A stretch of DNA of 64,000 nucleotides from Streptomyces violaceoruber (GCA_000720805.1 JODI01000003.1:186001-250000), one strand, 5' to 3'; counted from the stretch's first letter, positions 25,022-39,091 are shown. Program-made: numbers and translations. Notes: generated from the sequence alone by a model not told the origin.

Positions 25022-26278
25022 ATGTCGGTCACCCCTGCCCTTGAGAGCGCCGTGAGCGCCGACGTCCTGCGGCGACAGGATCCCGAGCTGGCCGACATCC
25101 TGCTCGGGGAAGCCGACCGGCAGGCGACGACGCTGCAGCTCGTCGCCGCCGAGAACTTCACCTCGCCGGCCGTGCTCGCCGCCCTCGGCTCGCCCCTCGC
25201 CAACAAGTACGCGGAGGGCTATCCGGGCGCCCGGCACCACGGCGGCTGCGAGATCGTGGACGTCGCCGAGCGGATCGCCGTGGAGCGGGCGAAGGCGCTG
25301 TTCGGGGCCGACCACGCCAATGTGCAGTCCCACTCCGGGTCGTCGGCCGTCCTCGCCGCGTATGCCGCGCTGCTGCGGCCCGGCGACACCGTCCTCGCCC
25401 TCGGCCTGCCCTACGGCGGCCACCTCACGCACGGCTCACCCGCCAACTTCTCCGGCCGCTGGTTCGACTTCGTCGGCTACGGCGTGGACGCGGAGACCGG
25501 GCTCATCGACCGGGACCAGGTGCGCACCCTCGCCCGTACGCACCGCCCCAAGGCGATCGTCTGCGGCTCCATCGCCTACCCCCGGCACATCGACTACGCC
25601 TTCTTCCGCGAGGTCGCCGACGAGGTGGGCGCCTACCTCATCGCCGACGCCGCCCACCCCATCGGCCTGGTCGCCGGGGGAGCGGCGCCGAACCCGGTGC
25701 CGTACGCCGACATCGTGTGCGCCACCACCCACAAGGTGCTGCGCGGGCCGCGCGGCGGCATGCTCCTGTGCGGCTCGGACCTGGCGGAGCGCGTGGACCG
25801 CGCCGTCTTCCCCTTCACGCAGGGCGGCGCCCAGATGCACACCATCGCCGCCAAGGCCGTCGCGTTCGGCGAGGCGGCGACGCCGGCCTTCTCGGCGTAC
25901 GCCCACCAGGTCGTCGCCAACGCACGGGTGCTCGCGGCCGGGCTGGCCGCCGAGGGGCTCGTCGTCACCACGGGCGGGACCGACACCCACCTGGTCACGG
26001 CCGACCCGGCGCCGCTCGGCGTCGACGGGCGCACGGCGAGGGGGCTGCTCGCGGCCGCCGGGATGGTGCTGGACTGCTGTGCGCTTCCCCACGCCGACGT
26101 CCGCGGCCTGCGCCTGGGCACGGCCGCGGTCACCACGCAGGGCATGGGGGAGGCGGAGATGGCCCGGATCGCGGCGTTGTTCGGGGCGGCACTGCGCCAG
26201 GAGTCCGGGATTCTCGACGAGGTCCGGGAGCTCGCGCGCAGATTTCCGCCGTACCCGCCCATGGGAGGCGTCTCTTGA
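25022..26278 (+). CDS. glyA: Serine hydroxymethyltransferase
   Basis: 418 residues from ATG 25022, with CGGAG upstream. It interconverts serine and glycine with tetrahydrofolate and PLP. Visible are AAENFTSPAVLAALGSPLANKYAEGYPGA (written in two parts: active-site Tyr in NKYAEGYPG), HSGSSAV, the aspartate in IADAAHPIGLVAGG, and the PLP lysine motif CATTHKVLRGPRGG. Length and motifs are complete. Streptomyces often has a second GlyA; this may be the additional copy. An upstream 68-base gap probably holds the promoter. Confidence 0.94.
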   Translation: MSVTPALESAVSADVLRRQDPELADILLGEADRQATTLQLVAAENFTSPAVLAALGSPLANKYAEGYPGARHHGGCEIVDVAERIAVERAKALFGADHANVQSHSGSSAVLAAYAALLRPGDTVLALGLPYGGHLTHGSPANFSGRWFDFVGYGVDAETGLIDRDQVRTLARTHRPKAIVCGSIAYPRHIDYAFFREVADEVGAYLIADAAHPIGLVAGGAAPNPVPYADIVCATTHKVLRGPRGGMLLCGSDLAERVDRAVFPFTQGGAQMHTIAAKAVAFGEAATPAFSAYAHQVVANARVLAAGLAAEGLVVTTGGTDTHLVTADPAPLGVDGRTARGLLAAAGMVLDCCALPHADVRGLRLGTAAVTTQGMGEAEMARIAALFGAALRQESGILDEVRELARRFPPYPPMGGVS

Positions 26279-26453
26279 AAGGGAAGGCCCCTCGCCTGGG
26301 AACGCGCATGTGAAGGGGTTCTGGAGACGCCCGCGAAACCGTGCCTGTGAGGCCTGCGGGGTTCCTGTGAGGCTTGAACTACGGGAAGGGGCGGAGCGCG
26401 CTACCGTCTAAGCTACTGGCTCTGATCGACTCCGGAACGCCAGGGAGCAGCCC

Positions 26454-27821
26454 GTGCGTGAATACCTGCTGACGCTCTGCATCACGGCCGCGGTGACGTA
26501 TCTGCTGACAGGGCCGGTACGGAAGTTCGCGATCGTGGCCGGAGCGGTGCCTCAGGTGCGGGCCCGTGACGTGCACCGGGAACCCACTCCGCGGCTCGGC
26601 GGGATCGCGATGTTCTTCGGCCTGTGCGCGGGCCTCCTGGTCGCCGACCACCTCAGCAACCTCAGCGCGGTCTTCGACAACTCCAACGAACCGCGCGCCC
26701 TGCTGAGCGGGGCGGCCCTGATCTGGCTGCTGGGCGTGCTCGACGACAAGTTCGGGGTGGACGCGCTCATCAAGCTCGGCGGACAGATGATCGCGGCCGG
26801 CGTGATGGTGATGCAGGGGCTGACCATCCTCTGGCTGCCGGTGCCGGGCGTGGGTTCCGTGTCGATCACTCCGTGGCAGGGCAACCTCCTCACGGTCGCG
26901 CTCATCGTCATCACCATCAACGCGGTCAACTTCGTCGACGGGCTCGACGGTCTGGCCGCCGGCATGGTCTGCATCGCGTCGGGGGCGTTCTTCCTGTACG
27001 CCTACCGGCTCTGGTACGGCTACGGCATCGAGGCCGCCGCTCCCGCCACGCTCTTCTCGGCCCTGCTCATCGGCATGTGTCTGGGGTTCCTCCCGCACAA
27101 CATGCATCCCGCCCGCATCTTCATGGGGGACACCGGCTCCATGCTCATCGGGCTGGTGCTGGCCGCCGGCGCGGTCTCGATCACCGGTCAGGTGGACCCG
27201 GACCGGATCGCGTTCAGCGCGGGTTCCCTGCGCAGCGCGGTCCACACGATGGTGCCGGTCTACATGCCGATCATCCTGCCGCTGACCATCATCGCGATCC
27301 CGCTGGCCGACCTGATCCTGGCGATCGTGCGCCGTACCTGGAAGGGGCAGTCGCCGTTCGCCGCCGACCGCGGGCATCTGCACCACCGGCTGCTGGAGAT
27401 CGGCCACTCGCACAGCCGGGCGGTGCTCATCATGTACTTCTGGTCGGCGCTGATCTCGTTCGGCACGGTGCTGTACTCCGTGCATTCGGCGTCCCAGTGG
27501 ATCGTGTTCGCGGTGGTCGCGATGAGCGCCATCGGTCTGGTGCTGCTGCTCCTGCCGCGCTTCCAGCCGCGCACCCCGCGCTGGGCCGAGGGCTTCGTAC
27601 CGCCGCGGTACCGCCGTCGCCGGGCCGGTGCGGAGCAGGCCGGGGAGCCGGTCGAGGAGCCCGCGGCGGGCAGCTCGCCCACTCCCGGCGCCGATGCCCC
27701 GGCCGAGGGCCGCACGCCGGTCGCGGCCGGAGTGGCGGGTGCCAACGGGGCGACCGCCCTCAGCGCTCGCTCGCGACTCCTGGACGGCCTGGACGGGCCC
27801 AAGGCCGGGACCTCGCGCTGA
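26454..27821 (+). CDS. Undecaprenyl-phosphate sugar-1-phosphate transferase (WecA/MraY family)
   Basis: 455 residues from GTG 26454. A polytopic membrane enzyme with about ten hydrophobic segments. Family motifs: LGVLDDKFGVD, NFVDGLDGLAAGM, IFMGDTGSMLIGL and the HIH-type GHLHHRLLEIGHS. It would attach GlcNAc-1-phosphate or a similar sugar to undecaprenyl phosphate, the first step of cell-wall glycopolymer synthesis. The cytoplasmic C-terminal tail is about 80 residues, rich in Ala, Pro and Gly. It is a plausible functional partner of the LCP ligase at 19837. It lies just before the ATP synthase operon but is separated by about 300 bases. Confidence 0.9.
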   Translation: MREYLLTLCITAAVTYLLTGPVRKFAIVAGAVPQVRARDVHREPTPRLGGIAMFFGLCAGLLVADHLSNLSAVFDNSNEPRALLSGAALIWLLGVLDDKFGVDALIKLGGQMIAAGVMVMQGLTILWLPVPGVGSVSITPWQGNLLTVALIVITINAVNFVDGLDGLAAGMVCIASGAFFLYAYRLWYGYGIEAAAPATLFSALLIGMCLGFLPHNMHPARIFMGDTGSMLIGLVLAAGAVSITGQVDPDRIAFSAGSLRSAVHTMVPVYMPIILPLTIIAIPLADLILAIVRRTWKGQSPFAADRGHLHHRLLEIGHSHSRAVLIMYFWSALISFGTVLYSVHSASQWIVFAVVAMSAIGLVLLLLPRFQPRTPRWAEGFVPPRYRRRRAGAEQAGEPVEEPAAGSSPTPGADAPAEGRTPVAAGVAGANGATALSARSRLLDGLDGPKAGTSR

Positions 27822-27861
27822 GACCGCAAGGTAAGAATCTGACGAGAGCATTGCCAAGTCG

Positions 27862-27881
27862 TGGGGAAGCAAAGCTCCCCA
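27862..27881 (+). terminator. Hairpin downstream of the sugar transferase gene
   Basis: TGGGGaAGC / GCTCCCCA with one bulged base and an AAA loop. No U-run follows. The rest of the gap, 27882-28120, probably carries the atp promoter; TTGGTA at 27956 and AT-rich sequence after it are suggestive but no clean -35/-10 pair is evident. Confidence 0.5.
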
Positions 27882-28120
27882 ATACCAGACAAGTAACCCC
27901 AGTTCCTGCACAGACGCGCACGGTCACTCTCATGTGTGACAGCGAGCACACCCACTTGGTAAAGACCGCATCAAATAGTTTGTGATACGGTTCACGAGAA
28001 CCCGGGGTAGAGCCGAAGGGCCGTGGTGCGACGGTCCCTTGGCGTGAGGCTCACACTCCGCCCGGGACTACGCTCGTCCATGACGACACCCCTGCCCCCT
28101 GCGAAAGCGGAGTTGCCGCC

Positions 28121-28534
28121 ATGCCGTCCAACGACGTCCGGATCCTGCTCCAGGCCGCTGTGCCCACAGCTGCCGTCGGCGCCATCGCCGCCGTCGTCAG
28201 TGGTGTGGTCGCCGGTGGCAAAGGGGCGATCGGAGCGGTCGTGGCGACGCTGGTCGTGATCCTTTTCATGGGGCTCGGTCTTTACATCCTGCAGCGCACT
28301 GCCAAATCGCTTCCGCACCTTTTCCAGGCGATGGGCCTCATGTTGTACGCGGCGCAGATCCTGCTGCTGTTCGTCTTCCTGGCCGCGTTCAAGAACACCA
28401 CGCTCTTCCACCCCAGGGCCTTCGCGTTCACGCTGGTCGCCGGCACCCTCGCGTGGATCGCCGCGCAGACCCGTGCGCACATGAAGTCCAAGATCCTCTA
28501 CGTCGAACCCGAAAAAACGGGGCACTCGTCGTGA
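28121..28534 (+). CDS. atpI: ATP synthase protein I-like
   Basis: 137 residues with four hydrophobic segments (AVPTAAVGAIAAVVSGVVAG; VVATLVVILFMGLGLYIL; LMLYAAQILLLFVFLAAF; AFTLVAGTLAWIAAQ). First gene of the atp cluster, the usual place of AtpI, which helps assembly of the c-ring or Mg transport in other bacteria. Streptomyces AtpI is poorly conserved, so the name rests mainly on position and topology. Confidence 0.8.
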   Translation: MPSNDVRILLQAAVPTAAVGAIAAVVSGVVAGGKGAIGAVVATLVVILFMGLGLYILQRTAKSLPHLFQAMGLMLYAAQILLLFVFLAAFKNTTLFHPRAFAFTLVAGTLAWIAAQTRAHMKSKILYVEPEKTGHSS

Positions 28535-28759
28535 GGGGTAGGGCCGGGATAAGGACGTCAGAGATCTCCTGCTATCGTCCGGTGCCAACTGCGGCATCGC
28601 GGGCGCGGGCATCCGAGCTGACGCCTGCTCAATCGCGAGGCGAGATGCCCAAGAGCCGCCCCCACATCCGAACCACCAGTCCCGTGCCGAACCGCGGCCG
28701 TGCGCCGCGCCGACACAACGAGGTTGCCGTACCCATGCGTCACGCTGAAGGAGCCCGCG

Positions 28760-29584
28760 GTGAGTGCTGACCCGACGCAGGTGCTCGCCTTCGAGACCGA
28801 TTGCCACCTTTTCGACGGTTGTGGCTTCCCGGCTCCGGGCCTGCATTCGTTCCTCTTCGAGCCGCTCTGGGGTGACGCAGACGGCAACGGCATGTACTTC
28901 AACAAGCCGATGCTGCTGGCGCTGCTCGGTTCCATCATCGTGGTGGGCTTCTTCTGGGCGGCGTTCCGCAAGCCCAGGCTCGTCCCGGGCAAGCTCCAGA
29001 TGGTCGCCGAGGCCGGCTACGACTTCGTCCGCCGAGGGATCGTCTACGAGACGATCGGCAAGAAGGAGGGCGAGAAGTACGTTCCGCTCGCCGTCTCGCT
29101 GTTCTTCTTCATCTGGATGATGAACATCTGGTCGATCGTCCCGGTCGCCTCGTTCCCGGTGACTTCGATCATCGCCTACCCGGCGGTTCTCGCGGCCATC
29201 GTCTACATCACCTGGGTCTCGCTGACGTTCAAGCGGCACGGATTCGTCGGTGCCTTCAAGAACTTCACCGGCTACGACAAGTCGCTGGGCCCGGTGCTCC
29301 CGCTGGCCATGACCATCGAGTTCTTCTCGAACCTGCTGGTCCGCCCGTTCACGCACGCGGTGCGACTCTTCGCGAACATGTTCGCCGGTCACACCCTGCT
29401 GCTGCTCTTCACGATCGCCAGCTGGTACATGCTCAACGGCATCGGCATCGCGTACTCGGGTGTCTCGTTCGTAATGGTCATCGTGATGACCGCGTTCGAG
29501 CTCTTCATCCAGGCCGTCCAGGCGTACGTCTTCGTCCTACTGACGTGCACCTTCATCCAGGGCGCGCTCGCCGAGCACCACTGA
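28760..29584 (+). CDS. atpB: F0F1 ATP synthase subunit a
   Basis: 274 residues from GTG 28760, with GAAGGAG six bases upstream (MSADPTQVLAF). Integral membrane stator forming the proton half-channels. The critical arginine lies in NLLVRPFTHAVRLFANMFAGH (key part LLVRPFTHAVRLFANM), and five to six membrane segments are visible. The 225-base gap after atpI holds no gene that I can support. Confidence 0.95.
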   Translation: MSADPTQVLAFETDCHLFDGCGFPAPGLHSFLFEPLWGDADGNGMYFNKPMLLALLGSIIVVGFFWAAFRKPRLVPGKLQMVAEAGYDFVRRGIVYETIGKKEGEKYVPLAVSLFFFIWMMNIWSIVPVASFPVTSIIAYPAVLAAIVYITWVSLTFKRHGFVGAFKNFTGYDKSLGPVLPLAMTIEFFSNLLVRPFTHAVRLFANMFAGHTLLLLFTIASWYMLNGIGIAYSGVSFVMVIVMTAFELFIQAVQAYVFVLLTCTFIQGALAEHH

Positions 29585-29638
29585 GCACCGCCCCCAACGC
29601 CCATAGTCGTCCGGTGGCCAACCCCCACCGGTCCGTAA

Positions 29639-29878
<240 letters not shown>

Positions 29879-29919
29879 GACGAACACGACGACAGCCCCA
29901 TTCGACGAAAGGCACTGAT

Positions 29920-30471
29920 GTGAACCTCGCACTGGTTCAGCTGGCGGCCGAGGCGGAGAAGGAGAACCCCCTCATTCCGCCGTGGCCGGAGCTTGTCATC
30001 GGCCTGATCGCCTTCGTCATCGTCTTCGGCTTCCTCGCCAAGAAGCTCCTCCCGAACATCAACAAGGTTCTGGAAGAGCGCCGCGAGGCCATCGAGGGCG
30101 GTATCGAGAAGGCCGAGGCCGCCCAGACCGAGGCCCAGAGCGTGCTGGAGCAGTACAAGGCCCAGCTCGCCGAGGCCCGCCACGAGGCCGCGCGCCTGCG
30201 CCAGGAGGCGCAGGAACAGGGCGCCACGCTCATCGCGGAGATGCGCGCGGAAGGCCAGCGGCAGCGCGAGGAGATCGTCGCCGCCGGTCACGCCCAGCTC
30301 GAGGCCGACCGCAAGGCCGCCTCGTCCTCGCTGCGCCAGGACGTCGGCAAGCTCGCCACCGACCTGGCCGGCAAGCTCGTCGGTGAGTCCCTCGAGGACC
30401 ACGCCCGGCAGAGCCGCGTCATCGACCGCTTCCTCGACGAGCTCGAGGAGAAGGCCGAGGCGTCGCGATGA
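29920..30471 (+). CDS. atpF: F0F1 ATP synthase subunit b
   Basis: 183 residues from GTG 29920. One N-terminal membrane helix (about residues 23-41, ELVIGLIAFVIVFGFLAKK), then a long charged coiled coil that forms the peripheral stalk. It overlaps atpH by four bases (ATGA), so the two are translationally coupled. Confidence 0.95.
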   Translation: MNLALVQLAAEAEKENPLIPPWPELVIGLIAFVIVFGFLAKKLLPNINKVLEERREAIEGGIEKAEAAQTEAQSVLEQYKAQLAEARHEAARLRQEAQEQGATLIAEMRAEGQRQREEIVAAGHAQLEADRKAASSSLRQDVGKLATDLAGKLVGESLEDHARQSRVIDRFLDELEEKAEASR

Positions 30472-31283
30472 ACGGAGCGAGCCGCGATGCCCTGGCAGCC
30501 GCACGCGAGCGTCTTGACGCGCTGACGGACTCCACGTCCGTGGACGCGGCACAGCTCGCCGACGAGCTGGCCGCCGTCACCGCGCTGCTCGACCGCGAGG
30601 TGTCGCTGCGTCGGGTCCTGACCGACCCGGCGCAGGCCGGTGAGGCCAAGGCCGAGTTGGTGCAGCGCCTGCTCGGCAGCCAGGTCGGCGGTCACACCCT
30701 CGACCTGGTCTCCGGCCTGGTGCGTTCCCGCTGGTCGCGGTCGCGTGACCTGGTGGACGCGCTGGAGGAGCTGGCGGGTGTCGCCGACCTCACCGCCGCC
30801 CAGCGGGCGGGCACGCTCGACAGTGTCGAGGACGAGCTGTTCCGGTTCGGCCGGATCGTCGCCTCGAACACCGAGCTGCGCGCCGCGCTGACCAACCGCA
30901 AGGCCACCACCCCGGCCAAGAGCGAGCTGCTGCGCAGTCTGCTCGGCGGGCGGGCAGCGGTGACGACCGAGCGTCTGGTGACGCGCCTTGTCGCCGCGCC
31001 GCGGGGACGTAGCCTGGAAGCGGGACTGGAGTCCCTGACCAAGCTGGCCGCCGACCGCAGGAACCGCATGGTGGCCGTCGTCACCTCGGCGGTTCCGCTG
31101 AGCGACCCGCAGAAGCAGCGCCTGGGTGCCGCCCTCGCGAAGCTCTACGGCCGCACGATGCACCTCAATCTCGACGTGGACCCCGCGGTCCTCGGCGGGA
31201 TCCGGGTGCAGGTCGGTGACGAGGTGATCAACGGCTCCCTCGCGGACCGCATCGAGGACGCCGGCCGCCGCCTGGCGAGCTGA
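30468..31283 (+). CDS. atpH: F0F1 ATP synthase subunit delta
   Basis: 271 residues, the long actinobacterial form. Delta joins the b stalk to the top of F1. The conserved C-terminal OSCP signature is readable as [20 protein letters not shown] and [20 protein letters not shown]. Soluble and helical throughout. Confidence 0.94.
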   Translation: MNGASRDALAAARERLDALTDSTSVDAAQLADELAAVTALLDREVSLRRVLTDPAQAGEAKAELVQRLLGSQVGGHTLDLVSGLVRSRWSRSRDLVDALEELAGVADLTAAQRAGTLDSVEDELFRFGRIVASNTELRAALTNRKATTPAKSELLRSLLGGRAAVTTERLVTRLVAAPRGRSLEAGLESLTKLAADRRNRMVAVVTSAVPLSDPQKQRLGAALAKLYGRTMHLNLDVDPAVLGGIRVQVGDEVINGSLADRIEDAGRRLAS

Positions 31284-31434
31284 CAGCAACTTAAGAGCAG
31301 TACAGAGCAGTACAGCAGAGCAGTACGTACTTACGGCCCGGTTGGGTCGTGCAGAGGATTCACCTCGTTACGGGGGGAGTCCCCATCCCCCCAAAGTGAA
31401 ACTTCGGGCCCAACAAGGAGAGCAGGGAACCCAG
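31284..31434 (+). repeat. Repeats and hairpin between atpH and atpA
   Basis: Three copies of AGAGCAGTAC or near-copies occur at about 31293-31325. A perfect 7-bp hairpin, GGGGGGA / TCCCCCC, sits at 31372-31392. This is the longest untranslated gap inside the F1 part and could tune expression or mRNA processing; no evidence beyond the sequence. Confidence 0.45.
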
Positions 31435-33024
31435 ATGGCGGAGCTCACGATCCGGCCGGAGGAGATCCGGGACGCACTGGAGACCTTCGTCCAGTCGTAC
31501 AAGCCGGACGCGGCCTCGCGCGAGGAGGTCGGTACGGTCACCGTCGCCGGCGACGGTATCGCCAAGATCGAGGGCCTGCCCTCGGCCATGGCGAACGAGC
31601 TGCTGAAGTTCGAGGACGGCTCCCTCGGTCTCGCGCTGAACCTGGAAGAGCGCGAGATCGGTGCCGTCGTACTCGGCGAGTTCAGCGGTATCGAGGAGGG
31701 GCAGCCGGTCACCCGTACCGGCGAGGTCCTCTCCGTCGCGGTGGGCGAGGGCTACCTCGGCCGCGTCGTCGACCCGCTCGGCAACCCGATCGACGGCCTC
31801 GGCGAGATCGAGACGTCCGGCCGACGCGCCCTGGAGCTGCAGGCCCCGGGCGTCATGGTCCGCAAGTCGGTGCACGAGCCGATGGAGACCGGCTACAAGG
31901 CCGTCGACGCGATGACCCCGATCGGCCGTGGTCAGCGGCAGCTGATCATTGGTGACCGCCAGACCGGCAAGACCGCCCTGGCCGTCGACACGATCATCAA
32001 CCAGCGCGACAACTGGCGCACCGGCGACCCGAGCAAGCAGGTCCGGTGCATCTACGTCGCCATCGGCCAGAAGGGCTCGACGATCGCGTCGGTCCGCGGC
32101 GCGCTGGAGGAGAACGGCGCGCTGGAGTACACGACCATCGTCGCCGCCCCGGCGTCCGACCCGGCCGGCTTCAAGTACCTGGCGCCGTACACCGGCTCGG
32201 CCATCGGCCAGCAGTGGATGTACGAGGGCAAGCACGTCCTCATCATCTTCGACGACCTGTCGAAGCAGGCCGACGCCTACCGTGCCGTGTCCCTGCTGCT
32301 GCGCCGCCCGCCGGGCCGTGAGGCCTACCCGGGTGACGTCTTCTACCTGCACTCGCGTCTGCTGGAGCGCTGCGCCAAGCTCTCGGACGAGATGGGCGCC
32401 GGTTCGATGACCGGTCTGCCGATCGTCGAGACCAAGGCCAACGACGTCTCGGCGTTCATCCCGACCAACGTCATCTCTATCACCGACGGCCAGTGCTTCC
32501 TGGAGTCCGACCTGTTCAACGCCGGTCAGCGCCCGGCCCTGAACGTCGGTATCTCGGTCTCCCGCGTCGGTGGCTCCGCCCAGCACAAGGCCATGCGCCA
32601 GGTGTCGGGACGGCTCCGCGTCGACCTCGCCCAGTTCCGTGAGCTGGAGGCGTTCGCCGCCTTCGGTTCCGACCTGGACGCGGCGTCGAAGGCGCAGCTG
32701 GAGCGCGGTCAGCGCATGGTGGAGCTGCTGAAGCAGTCCCAGTACCAGCCGATGGCCACCGAGGACCAGGTCGTCTCCATCTGGGCCGGCACCAACGGCA
32801 AGATGGACGAGGTCCCGGTCGCCGACGTGCGCCGCTTCGAGAAGGAGCTGCTGGAGTACCTGCACCGCAAGGAGCAGGGCCTCATGACCTCCATCAAGGA
32901 GGGCGCGAAGATGTCGGACGACACCATCCAGGCGATCGACGACGCCGTTGCCGAGTTCAAGAAGCAGTTCGAGACCTCGGACGGCAAGCTGCTCGGCGAG
33001 GACGCCCCGTCCGCCGCCAAGTGA
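31435..33024 (+). CDS. atpA: F0F1 ATP synthase subunit alpha
   Basis: 529 residues from ATG 31435 ([15 protein letters not shown]); the frame is open upstream but that part is leader. Non-catalytic nucleotide-binding F1 subunit. Walker A is [14 protein letters not shown] (about residues 173-186), Walker [13 protein letters not shown], and the subunit signature [17 protein letters not shown] is present. Confidence 0.97.
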   Translation: MAELTIRPEEIRDALETFVQSYKPDAASREEVGTVTVAGDGIAKIEGLPSAMANELLKFEDGSLGLALNLEEREIGAVVLGEFSGIEEGQPVTRTGEVLSVAVGEGYLGRVVDPLGNPIDGLGEIETSGRRALELQAPGVMVRKSVHEPMETGYKAVDAMTPIGRGQRQLIIGDRQTGKTALAVDTIINQRDNWRTGDPSKQVRCIYVAIGQKGSTIASVRGALEENGALEYTTIVAAPASDPAGFKYLAPYTGSAIGQQWMYEGKHVLIIFDDLSKQADAYRAVSLLLRRPPGREAYPGDVFYLHSRLLERCAKLSDEMGAGSMTGLPIVETKANDVSAFIPTNVISITDGQCFLESDLFNAGQRPALNVGISVSRVGGSAQHKAMRQVSGRLRVDLAQFRELEAFAAFGSDLDAASKAQLERGQRMVELLKQSQYQPMATEDQVVSIWAGTNGKMDEVPVADVRRFEKELLEYLHRKEQGLMTSIKEGAKMSDDTIQAIDDAVAEFKKQFETSDGKLLGEDAPSAAK

Positions 33025-33045
33025 CGTAAGGAAGGGACCTGACTC

Positions 33046-35411
<2,366 letters not shown>

Positions 35412-35426
35412 CCCCCGTGTTCGTCT

Positions 35427-35454
35427 GAGGGGGCGGGGCACGTCCCGCCCCCTC
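35427..35454 (+). terminator. Strong hairpin between atpD and atpC
   Basis: A perfect 11-bp stem, GAGGGGGCGGG / CCCGCCCCCTC, with a 6-nt loop, 16 bases after the atpD stop and 68 bases before atpC. It may act as a partial terminator or an mRNA 3'-stabiliser, lowering epsilon relative to beta. Confidence 0.65.
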
Positions 35455-35521
35455 TCCCATGCCTACTAGACTTGTAACCAACACCCGGCACACCCGCCGG
35501 GTGGTGACCCGAGGAGCCACC

Positions 35522-35899
35522 TTGGCTGCTGAGCTGCACGTCGCGCTGGTCGCGGCCGACCGAGAGGTCTGGTCCGGCGAGGCCACCCTGGTCGTCGCGC
35601 GCACCACGTCCGGCGACATCGGCGTCATGCCCGGTCACCAGCCGCTGCTCGGTGTGCTGGAGTCGGGCCCGGTGACCATCCGTACGAGTGACGGTGGAAC
35701 GGTCGTCGCCGCGGTGCACGGCGGTTTCATCTCGTTCGCCGACAACAAGCTGTCGCTGCTGGCCGAGATCGCCGAGCTGTCGGACGAGATCGACGTCCAG
35801 CGCGTGGAGCGCGAGCTCGAGCGCGCGAAGGCGGAGGGCGACGCCTCCGCGGAACGTCGTGCGGACGTCCGACTGCGGGCGGCGACGGCGACGCGCTGA
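35522..35899 (+). CDS. atpC: F0F1 ATP synthase subunit epsilon
   Basis: 125 residues from TTG 35522, with GAGGAG five bases upstream; upstream in-frame starts are poorer. The N-terminal beta-barrel is recognisable (LHVALVAADREVWSGEATLV, GDIGVMPGHQPLLGVL), as is the C-terminal helical hairpin. Epsilon links gamma to the c-ring and inhibits ATP hydrolysis. Confidence 0.93.
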   Translation: MAAELHVALVAADREVWSGEATLVVARTTSGDIGVMPGHQPLLGVLESGPVTIRTSDGGTVVAAVHGGFISFADNKLSLLAEIAELSDEIDVQRVERELERAKAEGDASAERRADVRLRAATATR

Positions 35900-36038
35900 C
35901 CCCGGCGGGCATATGACGTCACTCAGCCGCGGCAGGCACCGGAGCAATCCGGAGCCGGCCGCGGCTGAGGCGGATATAGGTGTTTTTTCCGTTCCGTTAC
36001 CTATTTTCGGTACCTAGGAGACGAGGAGGTCGGTGTCG

Positions 36039-36485
36039 ATGGTCCTCGCTCTGACTGTGTGCGGAGTCGTGGTCACCGTTGTGGTGCTGGCGCTGTTCGT
36101 CTTCGGCCTGCGCCGCAGGCTCATCCAGCGCTCGGGCGGCACCTTCGACTGCAGCCTGCGCTGGGGCGTCCCCGAGAAACCCGACACCAGCGGCAAGGGC
36201 TGGAGCTACGGCGTCGCCCGCTACAACGGCGACCGCGTCGAGTGGTACCGCATCTTCTCCTACTCCCCCCGCCCGCGCCGCGTCCTGGAACGCTCCGCGA
36301 TCGAGGTGGCCGGCCGCCGGGTCCCCGAGGGGGAAGAGGAACTGGCGCTGATCTCCGACCACATCGTCCTCACCTGTCTGCACCGGGGCACGCGCCTGGA
36401 ACTCGCCATGAGCGAGGACGCGCTGACCGGTTTCCTCGCGTGGCTGGAGGCAGCCCCGCCCGGTCAGCGAGTCAATGTCGCCTGA
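36039..36485 (+). CDS. DUF2550 domain-containing membrane protein
   Basis: 148 residues from ATG 36039, with GGAGG eight bases upstream (GTG 36033 is also possible). A single N-terminal membrane helix (VLALTVCGVVVTVVVLALFVF) leads to a soluble domain with conserved RSGGTFDCSLRWG and RVEWYRIFSYSPRPRRVLER. The family is found next to atpC throughout Streptomyces; its function is unknown. It is convergent with the chitinase gene, only 5 bases apart, with no terminator between them. Confidence 0.85.
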   Translation: MVLALTVCGVVVTVVVLALFVFGLRRRLIQRSGGTFDCSLRWGVPEKPDTSGKGWSYGVARYNGDRVEWYRIFSYSPRPRRVLERSAIEVAGRRVPEGEEELALISDHIVLTCLHRGTRLELAMSEDALTGFLAWLEAAPPGQRVNVA

Positions 36486-36490
36486 CGGGC

Positions 36491-38320
<1,830 letters not shown>

Positions 38321-38390
38321 GCTGTGCGCCTCCTTATGGGGGGGGGAGTGTCGGGGGCGTGATCTGAGCCATCAGGCCCTCAGTGCCGCG

Positions 38391-38432
38391 AGAATAGAAA
38401 GGTCTGGACCACGGGTCAATAGGTCTGGACCA
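38391..38432 (-). promoter_or_regulatory. Chitinase promoter with two DasR-like direct repeats
   Basis: On the minus strand TTGACC (38414-38419) and TATTCT (38391-38396) are spaced by exactly 17 bases. The 12-mer TGGTCCAGACCT occurs twice (38421-38432 and 38400-38411), 21 bp apart: one copy fills the space between -35 and -10, the other ends just upstream of -35. This matches the classical Streptomyces chitinase promoter repeat and the DasR site core TGGTCTAGACCA. Confidence 0.85.
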
Positions 38433-38449
38433 GTCCTTGTCGAAGACTG

Positions 38450-39091
38450 TCAGATCCCCAACTCCTGTGCCAGCACGGCGGCTTGCACCCGGCTGCGCAG
38501 CTCCAGCTTCCCCAGCAACCGGCTGACGTGCGTCTTCACCGTCGCCTCGGCCATCTCCAGGCGGGTCGCGATGTCCGCGTTGGACAGTCCCTCGCCGAGG
38601 CAGCCCAGCACCTCGCGTTCACGCCGGGTGAGGGAGTCGAGCACGGCGGGATCGGCGGTCGTCCCGCGCACCGGCCGCGCCGCGAACTCGGCGATCAGGC
38701 GCCGGGTGACGGCCGGGGCGATCAGGCCCTCCCCGCGGCCCACCGTGCGGACCGCCTCCACCAGGTCCTTCGCCTCGGTGTTCTTCAGCAGGAACCCGGC
38801 GGCACCGGCCCGCAACGCGCCGAAGACGTACTCGTCCAGATCGAAGGTGGTGAGCACGAGTACGTCGGCGAGGTCCTCGGCGACGACCTGCCGGGTCGCC
38901 GACACCCCGTCCAGGCGAGGCATCTGAATGTCCATCAGGACCAGATCGGGACGCAGCTCACGGGCCAGCGTCACCGCCTGCTCGCCGTCCGCCGCCTCGC
39001 CGACCACCTCGATGCCGGGCGCGCTGCGCAGGATCAGGACGAGTCCGGCGCGGACGGCGGACTGGTCCTCGGCGACGAGGACGCGGATCAT
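38450..39091 (-). CDS. NarL/LuxR-type response regulator
   Basis: 213 residues. Receiver domain with DQ-type acidic pocket and phospho-Asp in LVLMDIQMPRLDG (about residue 54), Thr in VLVLTTFD and Lys in FLLKNTEA. The C-terminal LuxR helix-turn-helix spans LTRREREVLGCLGEGLSNAD onward (about 148-205). It is encoded directly after its kinase, with the junction made of short tandem repeats. Target genes unknown; the nearby chitinase has its own separate signals. Confidence 0.93.
   Translation of the reverse strand: MIRVLVAEDQSAVRAGLVLILRSAPGIEVVGEAADGEQAVTLARELRPDLVLMDIQMPRLDGVSATRQVVAEDLADVLVLTTFDLDEYVFGALRAGAAGFLLKNTEAKDLVEAVRTVGRGEGLIAPAVTRRLIAEFAARPVRGTTADPAVLDSLTRREREVLGCLGEGLSNADIATRLEMAEATVKTHVSRLLGKLELRSRVQAAVLAQELGI

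Noticed and set aside
28700..28759. Upstream ATG for atpB
   Set aside because: GTG 28760 has a proper ribosome site and the expected N-terminus; the 20 extra codons are not typical.
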